Origin: an uncultured Colwellia sp.
Lineage (GTDB): Bacteria > Pseudomonadota > Gammaproteobacteria > Enterobacterales > Alteromonadaceae
Length of the DNA stretch: 36,586 nt
Reading direction: 5' to 3'
NCBI GenBank assembly: GCA_913020705.1
Contig: CAJWBY010000021.1
Coordinates: 1 to 36,586, forward strand
The notes beneath the pieces were generated by a model, which ran no database searches, had not been told where the DNA came from, and worked only from the letters and a program-made list of their open reading frames with translations. The translations under genes were made by a program, and so were the position numbers. This document shows, piece after piece, positions 13,998 through 23,007 of the stretch. The number at the start of each line of letters is the position of its first letter. Position 1 is the first letter of the stretch.

Positions 13998-16436
13998 TTA
14001 TTCATATCGCAACGCAGCGCTAGGCTCCATGACAACGGCTCTTCTTGTTGGCGCGTAAATAGCTAACATAACAATTAAAGATAACCCTGAAGTCACACAG
14101 AATGCTAATGCGAAGTAGAGATATCCGGGTAATATACCCGATGTAAACTCATGGAAAACAAGTGATATTAATGTAAAAACAACCAGTGAACTGCCTAAAC
14201 CGACGGCTAATTGTTTTATGCCTTGTTTAATAAACATGAACACTATTTTTTTGTCTGTTGCCCCAACAGCACGACGTATACCAATTTCATGAGTGCGTAA
14301 GGCAACTGAATTTGCTGACAGTCCATAAATGCCGACTAGAGCGAGTACGAGTGCAAAAAAAGCGGTACCAAAAGTCACCTTCGATGCTAACCGCATAGAA
14401 TCTCGCATAACATTACGGTTATTATCAGCTCTTTGTACTGCACGATCTAACTCTATGTTCCGGTCGGTTTCAAATAACCCTTGATAGAAAATTTCTTCTG
14501 CATTGACACCTGAAACCATAGTTTTGTAATAGATGTTTTGCTGACGTTGAATGAACTGCAAACCAGAAATGTATATTTCATCTTGGCTATCTAATTGTCC
14601 AAAAATAGTACGAGGATTCATCCTATTGGTAACGACACCGACAATAGAGAAGGTTTTCATTTGTTTATTTACGTCTAATACAATTTTTTTCTCAAGTACA
14701 GACTCTCCTGGCCAATATCTATTCGCCATAGATTGACTAATAAGAGCTACATCTCTTCGGCCCACTTTGTCTTGATGAGTTAAGTGCCTTCCGTCTATAA
14801 GAGTAATACCGATAAATTCTGTATCCCCTATGATGCTAAATGTATCAACACTTGGTTTTTCAACATCATCATCAACTTCAGAGAGTGTTAGTGGAAAATA
14901 ACCAGCATAATTACTTGCATGAGCGTCAACAACACTAGGGTTGTTTTTAATGCTATTAAGCAGTGATTGAAATAATAAACTTTGCTCTTGCTCTTCTTTA
15001 TATTTATTTGTTGGTAGCGTAATTGTCGCTCTCATTACGTTACTGTAGTCATCACCAATCTCTAAATTAATAAATTTTTGTGAAATATAACCAGAAAGTG
15101 AACCGAGTAGCATTAATGTTGCGACGATAAACACTTGGACAGTGACGAGTAGTCGAGATAACCTACCTGATTTTTTGCTTTGTGCTCCACGGGTACCCGA
15201 TCGTAACGTGGTATTAATATCTTGATGGGCTGATCGCCAAGCAGGCAAGAACACAGCGAGAATAATAGTAACGAGTGTTACGGCTAATGCCATGCCTAAT
15301 GTTTCAATGTCCATTGCCCAATGCCACCAAAAAACCATACCATTTGGCATCCAAGAATGAAGGATAACATCGGTAAAATCTAATGCTGCGCCGACTAATA
15401 ATACTGAGAGTACTGCGCCAACTACTGTAATAATAATTCCTTCCCACATCAATTGGCTGATTAAACGTTTACTTGATGCACCAAGTGCAGCCCGAATGGC
15501 CGTTTCTTTTTGACGTTCAATAGAGCGAGCCAGTAGCAAGTTACCTACGTTAATACAACCAAGTATCAGTATTGACCAAGCAACAACATTTAAAAAGATA
15601 AAAATAGTATCGCCAACACCATTTAGTTGGTCCATAGGAAAGGTACGTAAATAGACAACTTTACTTGCTATTGGTTGGTCGTATAAGACGACAGATTGTT
15701 GGTAAAGTTGGTCGAGTGCACTACTTAATTTTGTTGTTGCTTGTTCATGTGAAACATCATCATTGAGTCGAGCGTACGCTGAAAAATAAAGCGAACTATT
15801 TTGTTGCGCTTCAAGTGAAGATTCGGCAATAGGAAGCCATATTTTTGCAACATCAGGAAAATGATACCCTTGAGGCATAACACCTATAACATTTGTTAAT
15901 ACACCATTTAGGTTAATTGGTGTTATGAGAATATTGTCATTCGCTGAAAATTCGTTCTGCCATATGTCATGACTTATAACAGCTACAGGTGTCGAACCTG
16001 CGGCCATATCATGCTGTTGAATTGTACGCCCCATCAAGGCTTGAGTTCGGCTAAAAGAGAAAAAACCACTATCTACATAACTTGCAGGAATATTTTTTCC
16101 TGCCTCATCTAAAGTTAATCTTACAGCTCTTGACGAATACAGACCAAATTCAGCTAGGCTTTCCTGACTTTTAGCCATTTTGGTGAATTGATATGCTGAT
16201 AGCGAATTTTGGTTAGGATCTAGGTTGTTTGTAATACCAATAGTATCAGTTGAAAACGCTAATGCAGTTTCTCCTTCAGGTAAAGGTAGAGATTTGTATA
16301 GTGTGGAATACAAAAATGAAAACGTAAATAGACTTATTGATAAACCACCTACGAGTACTGACAGTGTCATTGCAGTAAATTTAGGGGCTTTAAATAATAA
16401 TCTTAATGAATATTTTATATCTATTAATACTGACAT
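13998..16436 (-). CDS. MacB/FtsX-type ABC transporter permease, duplicated form
   Basis: This 812-residue inner-membrane permease is of the mechanotransmission (type VII) ABC class. It has two tandem units. The first has a helix near residues 20-43, a periplasmic MacB_PCD-like domain (about 45-260) and three FtsX helices (about 277-300, 330-352, 378-400). The second has a helix near 427-448, a second periplasmic domain (450-680) and three helices (about 690-712, 744-766, 780-800), ending in the typical PTRRAVVMEPSAALRYE. The ATPase is encoded separately, unlike MacB, where it is fused. AGGAG lies seven bases before the ATG and the ATPase gene ends nine bases upstream, so the operon order is adaptor, ATPase, permease. 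Confidence 0.9.
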   Translation of the reverse strand: MSVLIDIKYSLRLLFKAPKFTAMTLSVLVGGLSISLFTFSFLYSTLYKSLPLPEGETALAFSTDTIGITNNLDPNQNSLSAYQFTKMAKSQESLAEFGLYSSRAVRLTLDEAGKNIPASYVDSGFFSFSRTQALMGRTIQQHDMAAGSTPVAVISHDIWQNEFSANDNILITPINLNGVLTNVIGVMPQGYHFPDVAKIWLPIAESSLEAQQNSSLYFSAYARLNDDVSHEQATTKLSSALDQLYQQSVVLYDQPIASKVVYLRTFPMDQLNGVGDTIFIFLNVVAWSILILGCINVGNLLLARSIERQKETAIRAALGASSKRLISQLMWEGIIITVVGAVLSVLLVGAALDFTDVILHSWMPNGMVFWWHWAMDIETLGMALAVTLVTIILAVFLPAWRSAHQDINTTLRSGTRGAQSKKSGRLSRLLVTVQVFIVATLMLLGSLSGYISQKFINLEIGDDYSNVMRATITLPTNKYKEEQEQSLLFQSLLNSIKNNPSVVDAHASNYAGYFPLTLSEVDDDVEKPSVDTFSIIGDTEFIGITLIDGRHLTHQDKVGRRDVALISQSMANRYWPGESVLEKKIVLDVNKQMKTFSIVGVVTNRMNPRTIFGQLDSQDEIYISGLQFIQRQQNIYYKTMVSGVNAEEIFYQGLFETDRNIELDRAVQRADNNRNVMRDSMRLASKVTFGTAFFALVLALVGIYGLSANSVALRTHEIGIRRAVGATDKKIVFMFIKQGIKQLAVGLGSSLVVFTLISLVFHEFTSGILPGYLYFALAFCVTSGLSLIVMLAIYAPTRRAVVMEPSAALRYE

Positions 16437-16445
16437 ATTAATCTC

Positions 16446-17186
16446 CTAACTTGCTGCTAATTTGATAGCTGTTTCGGATGGAGTGTTATATATAGAAGGG
16501 ATATTAACGTTATCCGCAATTAAACAACCATCAAACATTTCTAAACACCTACTTGCTCTTTTTGCTGACACAGGATCATGAGTAACCATGCAAATAGTCG
16601 CGCCGTCTTGATGTAGTTTGTCAAATAGTGCTAATACTGCTTGGGCATTTTTAGAGTCTAAGTTACCTGTAGGTTCATCGGCTAGGATGATAGCTGGGTC
16701 ATTAACTAACGCACGAGCAACAGCGACTCGTTGTTGCTGTCCGCCTGATAATTGTGACGGGTAATGGTCTCTGCGATGTAACATCTCTACTTTTTCTAGT
16801 ACGTCGTTTACTTTGTCGTTAATCACTTTACTGTCTAAGCCTGACTGGTAGGTGAGAGGTAACATCACATTTTCAAAAATGGTTAAATCTGAAATAAGGT
16901 TAAAAGACTGAAAAACAAAACCAATTTCTTTGCTTCTTATTTTTGCACGTTCATCTCGAGACAATGAAGAGACATCAACATTATTAATATGATACGTACC
17001 CGACGTTGGCGAATCTAATAAACCTAATAAAGCTAAAAGAGTCGATTTACCACAGCCGGACTGTCCACTTAACGATAAATATTCACCTTTGTTAATCGTA
17101 ATATTAATTGTATTTATGGCACGTGTTTCAATTTCTTCTGTTAAAAATGTTTTGGTGATGTCTTTCAGTTCAATAAGCGCAGTCAT
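16446..17186 (-). CDS. MacB/LolD-type ABC transporter ATP-binding protein
   Basis: This 246-residue ATPase would energise the adjacent permease. Visible motifs are Walker A (GQSGCGKST), the Q-loop (VFQSFNLI), the signature LSGGQQQR, Walker B ([14 protein letters not shown]) and the switch His (MVTHD). The start chosen is the ATG at 17186 (MTALIELKD), with GGAG eight bases upstream. A longer frame beginning with TTG at 17198 would put that ribosome site inside the gene. The gene follows the adaptor gene by 47 bases. Confidence 0.95.
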   Translation of the reverse strand: MTALIELKDITKTFLTEEIETRAINTINITINKGEYLSLSGQSGCGKSTLLALLGLLDSPTSGTYHINNVDVSSLSRDERAKIRSKEIGFVFQSFNLISDLTIFENVMLPLTYQSGLDSKVINDKVNDVLEKVEMLHRRDHYPSQLSGGQQQRVAVARALVNDPAIILADEPTGNLDSKNAQAVLALFDKLHQDGATICMVTHDPVSAKRASRCLEMFDGCLIADNVNIPSIYNTPSETAIKLAAS

Positions 17187-17233
17187 GTAATTCTCCAATA
17201 AATTAGTTAATAATGATGTGATTTAAAAGTACA

Positions 17234-18490
17234 TTAATTGATCATAATTTCGTTATGTTCTTGCCAGTCAGAAGTATCAGAAATAATGACTTCATCTCCT
17301 ACAGCAAGACCTGACAATATTTGAATTTGGTTAACAGAGCTTTGCCCTAAAGCTACTTTTTGTTTTTGTGCAAACTTATCATCCTTAGATAAACGGTACA
17401 GCGTAGCTTGACTATTTCTTGGGGCAAATGCAGGACGTTTTACATAAAGGGCGCTGTCTATATTACTAATTTCAATTAAAGCATCAATCGTTAAATCAGG
17501 ACGAGCTTCATTGGGTAAAATACTTGTTAGCTTCACATCTACCTGAACAATACCTGCGGTCACTGCTGGATCAATACGTATAACATTGCCTGTTATTTTT
17601 GACGTACGCGTATCGACAACAACGGTTTGCCCTATTGAAATGTCACTGACTTTAATTTCTTGCACTTGTAGTTCAGCAAACAACGAACGTTGGTCTGCAA
17701 TCAAAGCTACACTACTACCGACTTGAACCTGCTCTCCTAACTCAAGTGAAACTTGCTGAACCACACCATTAGTTGTCGCTTTTACAGATAAAGCATCAAC
17801 TTGATCCTTGATACGCTGGTAGTTATTTTCAACTAAACCTAAGCGTGCTTTTTGAGCTGTTTTTGACGCCAATAAGCTCGCTTTCATTTTTTCAACTTTT
17901 TGCTGCTGTGATAACCAGTATTGATTTTGTTGTTTAACCGCTAACTGGCTTCGCTGATAATCTAAGGCTGATACAGTGGCATTTTTTTGTTCTATTAATT
18001 GGGTCTCAGCATCAAGTTTTAGCTTGCTACTTTGATAGCTATAATCAGCTTCGACAACAGAGTTTTCTAGATCAAGTAATTGAGACTCAAGCGATACATA
18101 AGCCGCATAGTTTTCGGCCTTCTTCGCCTCAAATTCCCAACGTGCTTTTTCTAATTCTCGGTGCAACTCAGGATTAGAAAGTTGCATGAGGGTTTGTCCC
18201 TTTATTACATTTGCGCCAGCTTTTACAAAAGCTTGCTCAACACGGCCAGAAACTTGAGCTGAAACCCAGCGAATATATACAGGTTTTAAAACCCCAGTAG
18301 CTCGAACATTCACTTGAAAACGGCCTTGTGTAACAACGGCTGTGACTAATTCACTTTTGTTAACGATAAAAGATGCATCACCAATGAAAGTCTTTAGCTT
18401 ATAAGTTCCTAGAGCTAACATCAGTAAGACTGGTACATACCAATATTTACGCCACAAAGGTATTGCTTGTTTTTCTCTTTGTATATCCAT
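17234..18490 (-). CDS. HlyD/MacA-type periplasmic adaptor of an ABC efflux system
   Basis: This 418-residue membrane-fusion protein is anchored by one helix near residues 15-33. A lipoyl half (VRATGVLKPVYIRWVSAQVSGRVEQ, about 55-85), a long alpha-hairpin (about 100-225, rich in Lys, Gln, Glu and Leu), the second lipoyl half (SVKATTNGVVQQVSLELGEQV), a beta-barrel and a membrane-proximal domain follow. It would link the inner-membrane ABC complex to an outer-membrane channel, but no TolC-type gene is in the window. It is the first gene of the operon and lies about 33 bases after the start predicted from the sigma-54 promoter. Confidence 0.9.
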   Translation of the reverse strand: MDIQREKQAIPLWRKYWYVPVLLMLALGTYKLKTFIGDASFIVNKSELVTAVVTQGRFQVNVRATGVLKPVYIRWVSAQVSGRVEQAFVKAGANVIKGQTLMQLSNPELHRELEKARWEFEAKKAENYAAYVSLESQLLDLENSVVEADYSYQSSKLKLDAETQLIEQKNATVSALDYQRSQLAVKQQNQYWLSQQQKVEKMKASLLASKTAQKARLGLVENNYQRIKDQVDALSVKATTNGVVQQVSLELGEQVQVGSSVALIADQRSLFAELQVQEIKVSDISIGQTVVVDTRTSKITGNVIRIDPAVTAGIVQVDVKLTSILPNEARPDLTIDALIEISNIDSALYVKRPAFAPRNSQATLYRLSKDDKFAQKQKVALGQSSVNQIQILSGLAVGDEVIISDTSDWQEHNEIMIN

Positions 18491-18532
18491 AATTTTTGCT
18501 ACATTTTATTGATGAAGAATTAAGTTATGTAT

Positions 18533-18548
18533 TACAAGAGATATGCCA
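18533..18548 (-). promoter_or_regulatory. Predicted sigma-54 promoter of the efflux operon
   Basis: The minus strand reads TGGCATATCTCTTGTA, which fits the consensus TGGCAYR-N4-TTGCW at all but one position (T for C at the -12 GC). The GG-to-GT spacing is the required ten bases. Transcription would start near 18523, upstream of the adaptor ATG at 18490. The adjacent NtrC-like gene strengthens the call. Confidence 0.7.
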
Positions 18549-18618
18549 ACAAACAAAAAAACATAACCCATTGTTATTAAAATAAAAAAATATAAAGTCG
18601 TTTTTACCAAAATACACA

Positions 18619-18636
18619 TGTATCGGAATCGACACA
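18619..18636. promoter_or_regulatory. Candidate upstream activator site A for the NtrC-like regulator
   Basis: TGTATCGGAATCGACACA is an 18-bp dyad (TGT-n-TCG-N4-CGA-n-ACA) about 70-85 bases upstream of the sigma-54 -24 element, a normal enhancer distance. Confidence 0.45.
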
Positions 18637-18651
18637 CGTCAAAAATGAGTT

Positions 18652-18669
18652 TGTCGCATTTATGGAACA
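18652..18669. promoter_or_regulatory. Candidate upstream activator site B for the NtrC-like regulator
   Basis: TGTCGCATTTATGGAACA is a second 18-bp dyad with TGT-N12-ACA ends and internal CAT/ATG symmetry. Its centre is 33 bases (about three helical turns) from site A, which would place two activator dimers on one face of the DNA. Confidence 0.4.
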
Positions 18670-18746
18670 GAGTCATCGTTACTTGCTATTACAGACTATA
18701 AAATGAGAAAGTAGCGTGATATCAGCATAATAAGAAAGGAAGCAAT

Positions 18747-20414
18747 ATGACCGTAATGCAAAAAATCTACTGGTTTATTACAAGTATAGGTAACATCAGT
18801 GCCCTATTATTACTCAGTCAATCATCTGGTTGGCTCAACGTAGTCTTTTTGTTGTTTACTGTTTCGTATAGCTTAATAGGTTATTACGATCTTAATTACA
18901 GTAAGCATAACCTCAATAAACTCTATCCTGTAGTCGCTTATCTACGCTATTTCCTAGAATCATACCGTGTTGAAATACAACAATACTTTATTGCCAATGA
19001 CACCGAAGAACGTCCTTTTAACCGTGAACAGCGTACCTTGGTTTATCAACGTTCAAAAAACGTTCGTGATACTGTCGCCTTTGGTACACAACGAGATTTA
19101 CTGGCTGAAAATTATTTAAGTTTATGGCATTCACTTGCACCTAGAATCCTCACGAATACTGCAAAGCGCATTAAAATTGGTGGCGCTGATTGTCGTCAAC
19201 CTTACCAAGCTTCCTATTTAAATATTTCAGCAATGAGCTTTGGATCTTTAAGTGCTAATGCAATTGCCGCTCTCAACTTAGGCGCTAAAAAAGCAAATTG
19301 TTCACACAATACCGGAGAAGGTGGTGTTAGTCCTTATCACTTAAAACATGGCGGCGATATTGTTTGGCAAATAGGTACTGGATTGTTTGGTTGTCGTGAT
19401 CATCAAGGTAACTTTGATGAGAAAAACTTCATTGATACAGCGACTAAACCACAAGTAAAAATGATTGAAATTAAGTTAAGTCAAGGTGCTAAACCCGGCC
19501 ATGGTGGTGTATTACCTAAAGCCAAAATAACGAGAGAAATTGCCGCTATTCGTAACATTCCAACAGATAAAGACTGCGTTTCACCTGCAGTTAACCCTGA
19601 ATGTACAACACCTATAGCGCTATTAAATTTTGTAAATAAACTCAGAGAGCTTAGTGGTGGTAAGCCTGTTGGTTTTAAGTTGTGTATAGGCAACCCCGCT
19701 GAATTCTTAAGTATCTGTAAAGCAATGCTTAAAACAGGAATAACTCCCGACTTTATTACAGTAGATGGCGCAGAAGGAGGTACCGGCGCTGCACCAATCG
19801 AGTTTTCAAATCGCCTTGGCATGGTGTGTTTAGAAGCGGTTAGTTTTGTTCACAATGCATTAGTAGGTGTGGGGTTACGTGATAAAATACACATTATTGC
19901 TTCTGGTAAAACGGCAACCAGTTTCGATTTATTAACAAAAATTGCAATGGGGGCTGACTCCGTTAATGCAGCGCGAACAATGATGCTAGCACTGGGATGT
20001 GTACAATCAAAACAATGTAATACCAATCATTGCCCAACAGGCATTGCCACACAAGATCCAGCCAGAAGCAAAGCTATTGACCTTGAAGATAAAAGCGACC
20101 GAGTGAAAAACTTTCACGATAATACTTTAGCCAGTTTCTATGAACTTGTGGGTAGTATGGGGCTTGATGATCCAGCTAAGCTCAAGCCACAAATGATCAA
20201 ACGACGTTCACCCTATGGTCATTTAATTTCAGAAGGAAGTTTAAGCAAGCCACTTGAGTTAAATGCGTTATTAAATATGCCTGAATTGACGGAGACTTCA
20301 GAAAAATCAAACGATGGTTCTCCTTGGCAACACTGGTGGAATAGCTGCAGCGCAGATCAGTTCTATGTTGAAGATGTTTTCATTTTGAAACTTGAAGAAA
20401 GAGCTTTTAATTGA
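18747..20414 (+). CDS. FMN-binding glutamate synthase family protein (GltB central-domain-like)
   Basis: This 555-residue protein carries the FMN-binding, (beta/alpha)8 synthase domain of glutamate synthase without the glutaminase domain. The N-terminus has one or two hydrophobic helices (about residues 5-45), so it is probably membrane-attached. Typical motifs are SAMSFGSLSANAIAALNLGA, NTGEGGVSPYH, ISQ-like KLSQGAKPGHGG, and the iron-sulphur cluster CVQSKQCNTNHC (Cys418, Cys424, Cys429) followed by PTGIATQDP. The physiological electron partner and substrate are not evident; such stand-alone proteins are often annotated as glutamate synthase without proof. AGGA precedes the ATG. The gene is divergent from the efflux operon. 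Confidence 0.88.
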   Translation: MTVMQKIYWFITSIGNISALLLLSQSSGWLNVVFLLFTVSYSLIGYYDLNYSKHNLNKLYPVVAYLRYFLESYRVEIQQYFIANDTEERPFNREQRTLVYQRSKNVRDTVAFGTQRDLLAENYLSLWHSLAPRILTNTAKRIKIGGADCRQPYQASYLNISAMSFGSLSANAIAALNLGAKKANCSHNTGEGGVSPYHLKHGGDIVWQIGTGLFGCRDHQGNFDEKNFIDTATKPQVKMIEIKLSQGAKPGHGGVLPKAKITREIAAIRNIPTDKDCVSPAVNPECTTPIALLNFVNKLRELSGGKPVGFKLCIGNPAEFLSICKAMLKTGITPDFITVDGAEGGTGAAPIEFSNRLGMVCLEAVSFVHNALVGVGLRDKIHIIASGKTATSFDLLTKIAMGADSVNAARTMMLALGCVQSKQCNTNHCPTGIATQDPARSKAIDLEDKSDRVKNFHDNTLASFYELVGSMGLDDPAKLKPQMIKRRSPYGHLISEGSLSKPLELNALLNMPELTETSEKSNDGSPWQHWWNSCSADQFYVEDVFILKLEERAFN

Positions 20415-20569
20415 TAGTTGTTATGTCTTTCGCTCATTCCTAAAAATAATGAGTGGAAGTCCCTTGCAAAGTAAAATTTTAATATCACAAACAAAGCAAC
20501 CGCTTTAGGAAACCGCTAGGGACTGTTATCATAGTCGGCAAATAAAATTCCTTACTATAAGTAAAGTAC

Positions 20570-21244
20570 ATGTCGATAAAATCTTTAGAACGCATCATTA
20601 TAGAACCAAAATCTACAGCTACATCATGTGTTATATGGCTTCATGGCCTTGGCGATTCAGGCGATGGTTTCGCTCCGATTGTTCCCGTATTAAATTTACC
20701 AAAAACACATGGTATTCGATTTATTTTTCCACACGCACCCGAGCAACCTGTCACCATTAATCAAGGTTATGTCATGCGTTCTTGGTACGATATTAAAAGT
20801 ATGGATTTGCATAACCGAGCTGACATGCCTGGCGTACTTGAGTCTGAAAGTGCAGTTCATGCACTTATCCAACAACAGATTGATTCAGGTATTTCTGCCG
20901 ATAAGATAGTACTTGCCGGCTTCAGCCAAGGTGGCGTGGTAAGTTTGTTTACAGGTCTGAGATATCCAAAAAAATTAGCCGGAATAATGGCTTTATCATG
21001 CTATTTGCCTACAGCCGATCGTTTACCTGATAACTTAACAGAAGAAAACAAGCATACGCCCATTTTGCAAAATCATGGCGATCAAGATGAAGTAGTTCCA
21101 ATGAGCTCAGGTAAAATGGCAAATCAATTACTTATAGACGCTGGATATCAAGCTAAATGGCAATCTTACCGTATGCCCCATAGTGTGTTACCGGAACAAC
21201 TTAGTGACATATCTTCTTGGCTCGTAACTACGCTATTGAAATAA
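20570..21244 (+). CDS. Alpha/beta-hydrolase carboxylesterase (carboxylesterase 2/acyl-protein thioesterase-like)
   Basis: This is a 224-residue cytoplasmic hydrolase of the Abhydrolase_2 family, acting on carboxyl esters or thioesters. The nucleophile elbow is GFSQGG with Ser119. The acid is Asp173 in HGDQDEVVP and the base is His204 in MPHSV. The LHGLGDSGDGF motif (residues 24-34) forms the oxyanion region. The length matches the Pseudomonas EstB/carboxylesterase II group. It stands alone, with a bidirectional terminator after it. Confidence 0.92.
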   Translation: MSIKSLERIIIEPKSTATSCVIWLHGLGDSGDGFAPIVPVLNLPKTHGIRFIFPHAPEQPVTINQGYVMRSWYDIKSMDLHNRADMPGVLESESAVHALIQQQIDSGISADKIVLAGFSQGGVVSLFTGLRYPKKLAGIMALSCYLPTADRLPDNLTEENKHTPILQNHGDQDEVVPMSSGKMANQLLIDAGYQAKWQSYRMPHSVLPEQLSDISSWLVTTLLK

Positions 21245-21319
21245 TGCCGACGTTGAAAATTTGAATATCGTCGCTCTTGACCATCATAGCACCGCGACAT
21301 ACTGTTCATCCTTAACATA

Positions 21320-21342
21320 AAAGCCGACAAATAGTCGGCTTT
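21320..21342. terminator. Bidirectional terminator between the esterase and the KamA-family gene
   Basis: Arms AAAGCCGAC (21320-21328) and GTCGGCTTT (21334-21342) enclose the loop AAATA. T-rich sequence follows on both strands. It lies between two convergent genes. Confidence 0.8.
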
Positions 21343-21368
21343 ATTATTCTAGTTAAATAGCTAGCTGA

Positions 21369-22805
21369 TTAACTATTTACCACCAACTCAATACTACTGG
21401 TGTCTTGCATAGAATGCTGAAATAGACCGGCTTCATCAAATATAACTCTATCTTCATAACCACTAAACCAGATAGCTTCAGGATTACGCCCAACAATAGC
21501 AACCTGACCTTTGTTATGAGCGCCAGCTGCACCACGTAATAACTTAAAGATCACAACACCATGTTCAGTGCCTGGTACTCCCGGCATAGGTTCATTAGTA
21601 ACAGCCACTACTTCAGTTTTTCCTAAATAGTGAGTAATTGACAATCTAGCGTGAGCTTCAACACCAGAAAGCCCCTTTTGAGAGTCATTCAATAATTTCC
21701 ATGCTTCTTCAATGGGCAAATTAAAGGCTTTATGACCAATAATATCGCGGCCACAGAAAAAGTAATGATTTTCGATACGATTACGTTTTAACTCTCGCTG
21801 CATAATACGAATCGCGGTTGCATCATTACTTATACCTTTAATAAAAGGTGCTTGGTTTTCAATGGAAATCCAGTTTCTATTTGCTAACTCTTCAACAGCT
21901 CTGCGTGTACTTTCGATCCACATTAAGCCGCCATCAGGATTATCAATAAAGTTACGATTTTCATCTTTTTGTAAAAATTCATCAGGATGATTAAAATGCA
22001 CCATCATGCGAAAACGAATACCAGGATAGGCTGCGTGGAAATCATCCATCATGGCAAAAAACTCTTTATCGAAACGGTCAGGGAAAAAAGCGAGTTCTTT
22101 AGTGCCAATACGAATATTTTCTATACCCGCATCTGCTAATGCAGAAAACCATTGCGCTAAATTTTTATTCAGTAGCACCATAGGATCGCCACCTGACATC
22201 AAAATCTCACGTAGTTTTTCACGACCTGTTTCAGGGTGAATACCACCATTGTCATTAACAATTTTATTATGTTCATTGATATATTTAACGAGTTCAGATA
22301 TTTGTGCTAAACCTTTACGCTCAGCAGTACCGTCATCTCGAGTGATTTCTTTTTTGGCAATCAATTCCTCGCGGTAACAAAACCGGCAATGAGCAGAACA
22401 AGTTGACGCAACATAAATGAGTCCAAGTTCATATTTATGAATTAAGCCTTCAATTGGACTATAACTCATTTGATTACCAGGATCGGGTGCACCTTGCATA
22501 TCAAATGTTTCAGCAGGACTTGCTTTAACTAAGGTTTGTAGAGGTAAGCTATTTTTTGCTAAATCGTAATAATGCCGCGTAATTTTAACTGGCATACGAG
22601 ATTCAATATCTTGCTCAGTGCCTTTTATCGCAATTAGCGCTTTCTTTTCATCTTCAGAATAAAAATTCAACATATCCTCAGGTGCACGATCATCAAGAAA
22701 CTTCTTTAAACCATTGATGATTTGTCTATCGTGCTTGCCGTTTTCTACTTTATCTAGAAATTCCTGAGCTTTTGGGGTTGGGATATATTTTTCTGCCTTG
22801 GCCAT
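21369..22805 (-). CDS. KamA-family radical SAM protein (lysine 2,3-aminomutase-like)
   Basis: This 478-residue protein has the radical SAM cluster CSAHCRFC (Cys136, Cys140, Cys143) and the GGDP motif (MSGGDPMVLLN), placing it with lysine aminomutase-like enzymes. It is longer than EpmB, which modifies elongation factor P. The PLP-lysine signature of true KamA (GGGGK) is not evident; the equivalent C-terminal region reads MPGVPGTEHGVVIFKLLRGAAGAHNKGQ. The substrate and PLP use are therefore uncertain. The gene diverges from a LysR regulator 202 bases away, which suggests that it is the regulated target. Confidence 0.85.
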   Translation of the reverse strand: MAKAEKYIPTPKAQEFLDKVENGKHDRQIINGLKKFLDDRAPEDMLNFYSEDEKKALIAIKGTEQDIESRMPVKITRHYYDLAKNSLPLQTLVKASPAETFDMQGAPDPGNQMSYSPIEGLIHKYELGLIYVASTCSAHCRFCYREELIAKKEITRDDGTAERKGLAQISELVKYINEHNKIVNDNGGIHPETGREKLREILMSGGDPMVLLNKNLAQWFSALADAGIENIRIGTKELAFFPDRFDKEFFAMMDDFHAAYPGIRFRMMVHFNHPDEFLQKDENRNFIDNPDGGLMWIESTRRAVEELANRNWISIENQAPFIKGISNDATAIRIMQRELKRNRIENHYFFCGRDIIGHKAFNLPIEEAWKLLNDSQKGLSGVEAHARLSITHYLGKTEVVAVTNEPMPGVPGTEHGVVIFKLLRGAAGAHNKGQVAIVGRNPEAIWFSGYEDRVIFDEAGLFQHSMQDTSSIELVVNS

Positions 22806-22854
22806 TTTTATTCCTTAAGTTAAGTGAAGCAATTACTCTAAGTCATGTTGTTAA

Positions 22855-22875
22855 CTCATGCTTTATTAATATGAG
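22855..22875. promoter_or_regulatory. Candidate LysR-type box between kamA-like and lysR genes
   Basis: CTCAT-N11-ATGAG is a perfect five-base dyad with the T-N11-A spacing typical of LysR regulators. It lies in the divergent intergenic region, 50 bases upstream of the KamA-like start. Confidence 0.5.
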
Positions 22876-23007
22876 ATACTACAAACTTAAAGATAAGTGT
22901 ATATATTTCAATCATAGTGTACTATCAAGTAATGAGCTTCAAACGACTTTATCTCATCAAAGCATTACCTTTGGTAATGATACAAGTAAAACACATGGAA
23001 AAATTTG

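Noticed and set aside
20458..20524. Seven-base arms AGTCCCT and AGGGACT 53 bases apart after the GltB-like gene
   Set aside because: The arms are short and far apart, with no T-run and no stable intervening fold. This could occur by chance.
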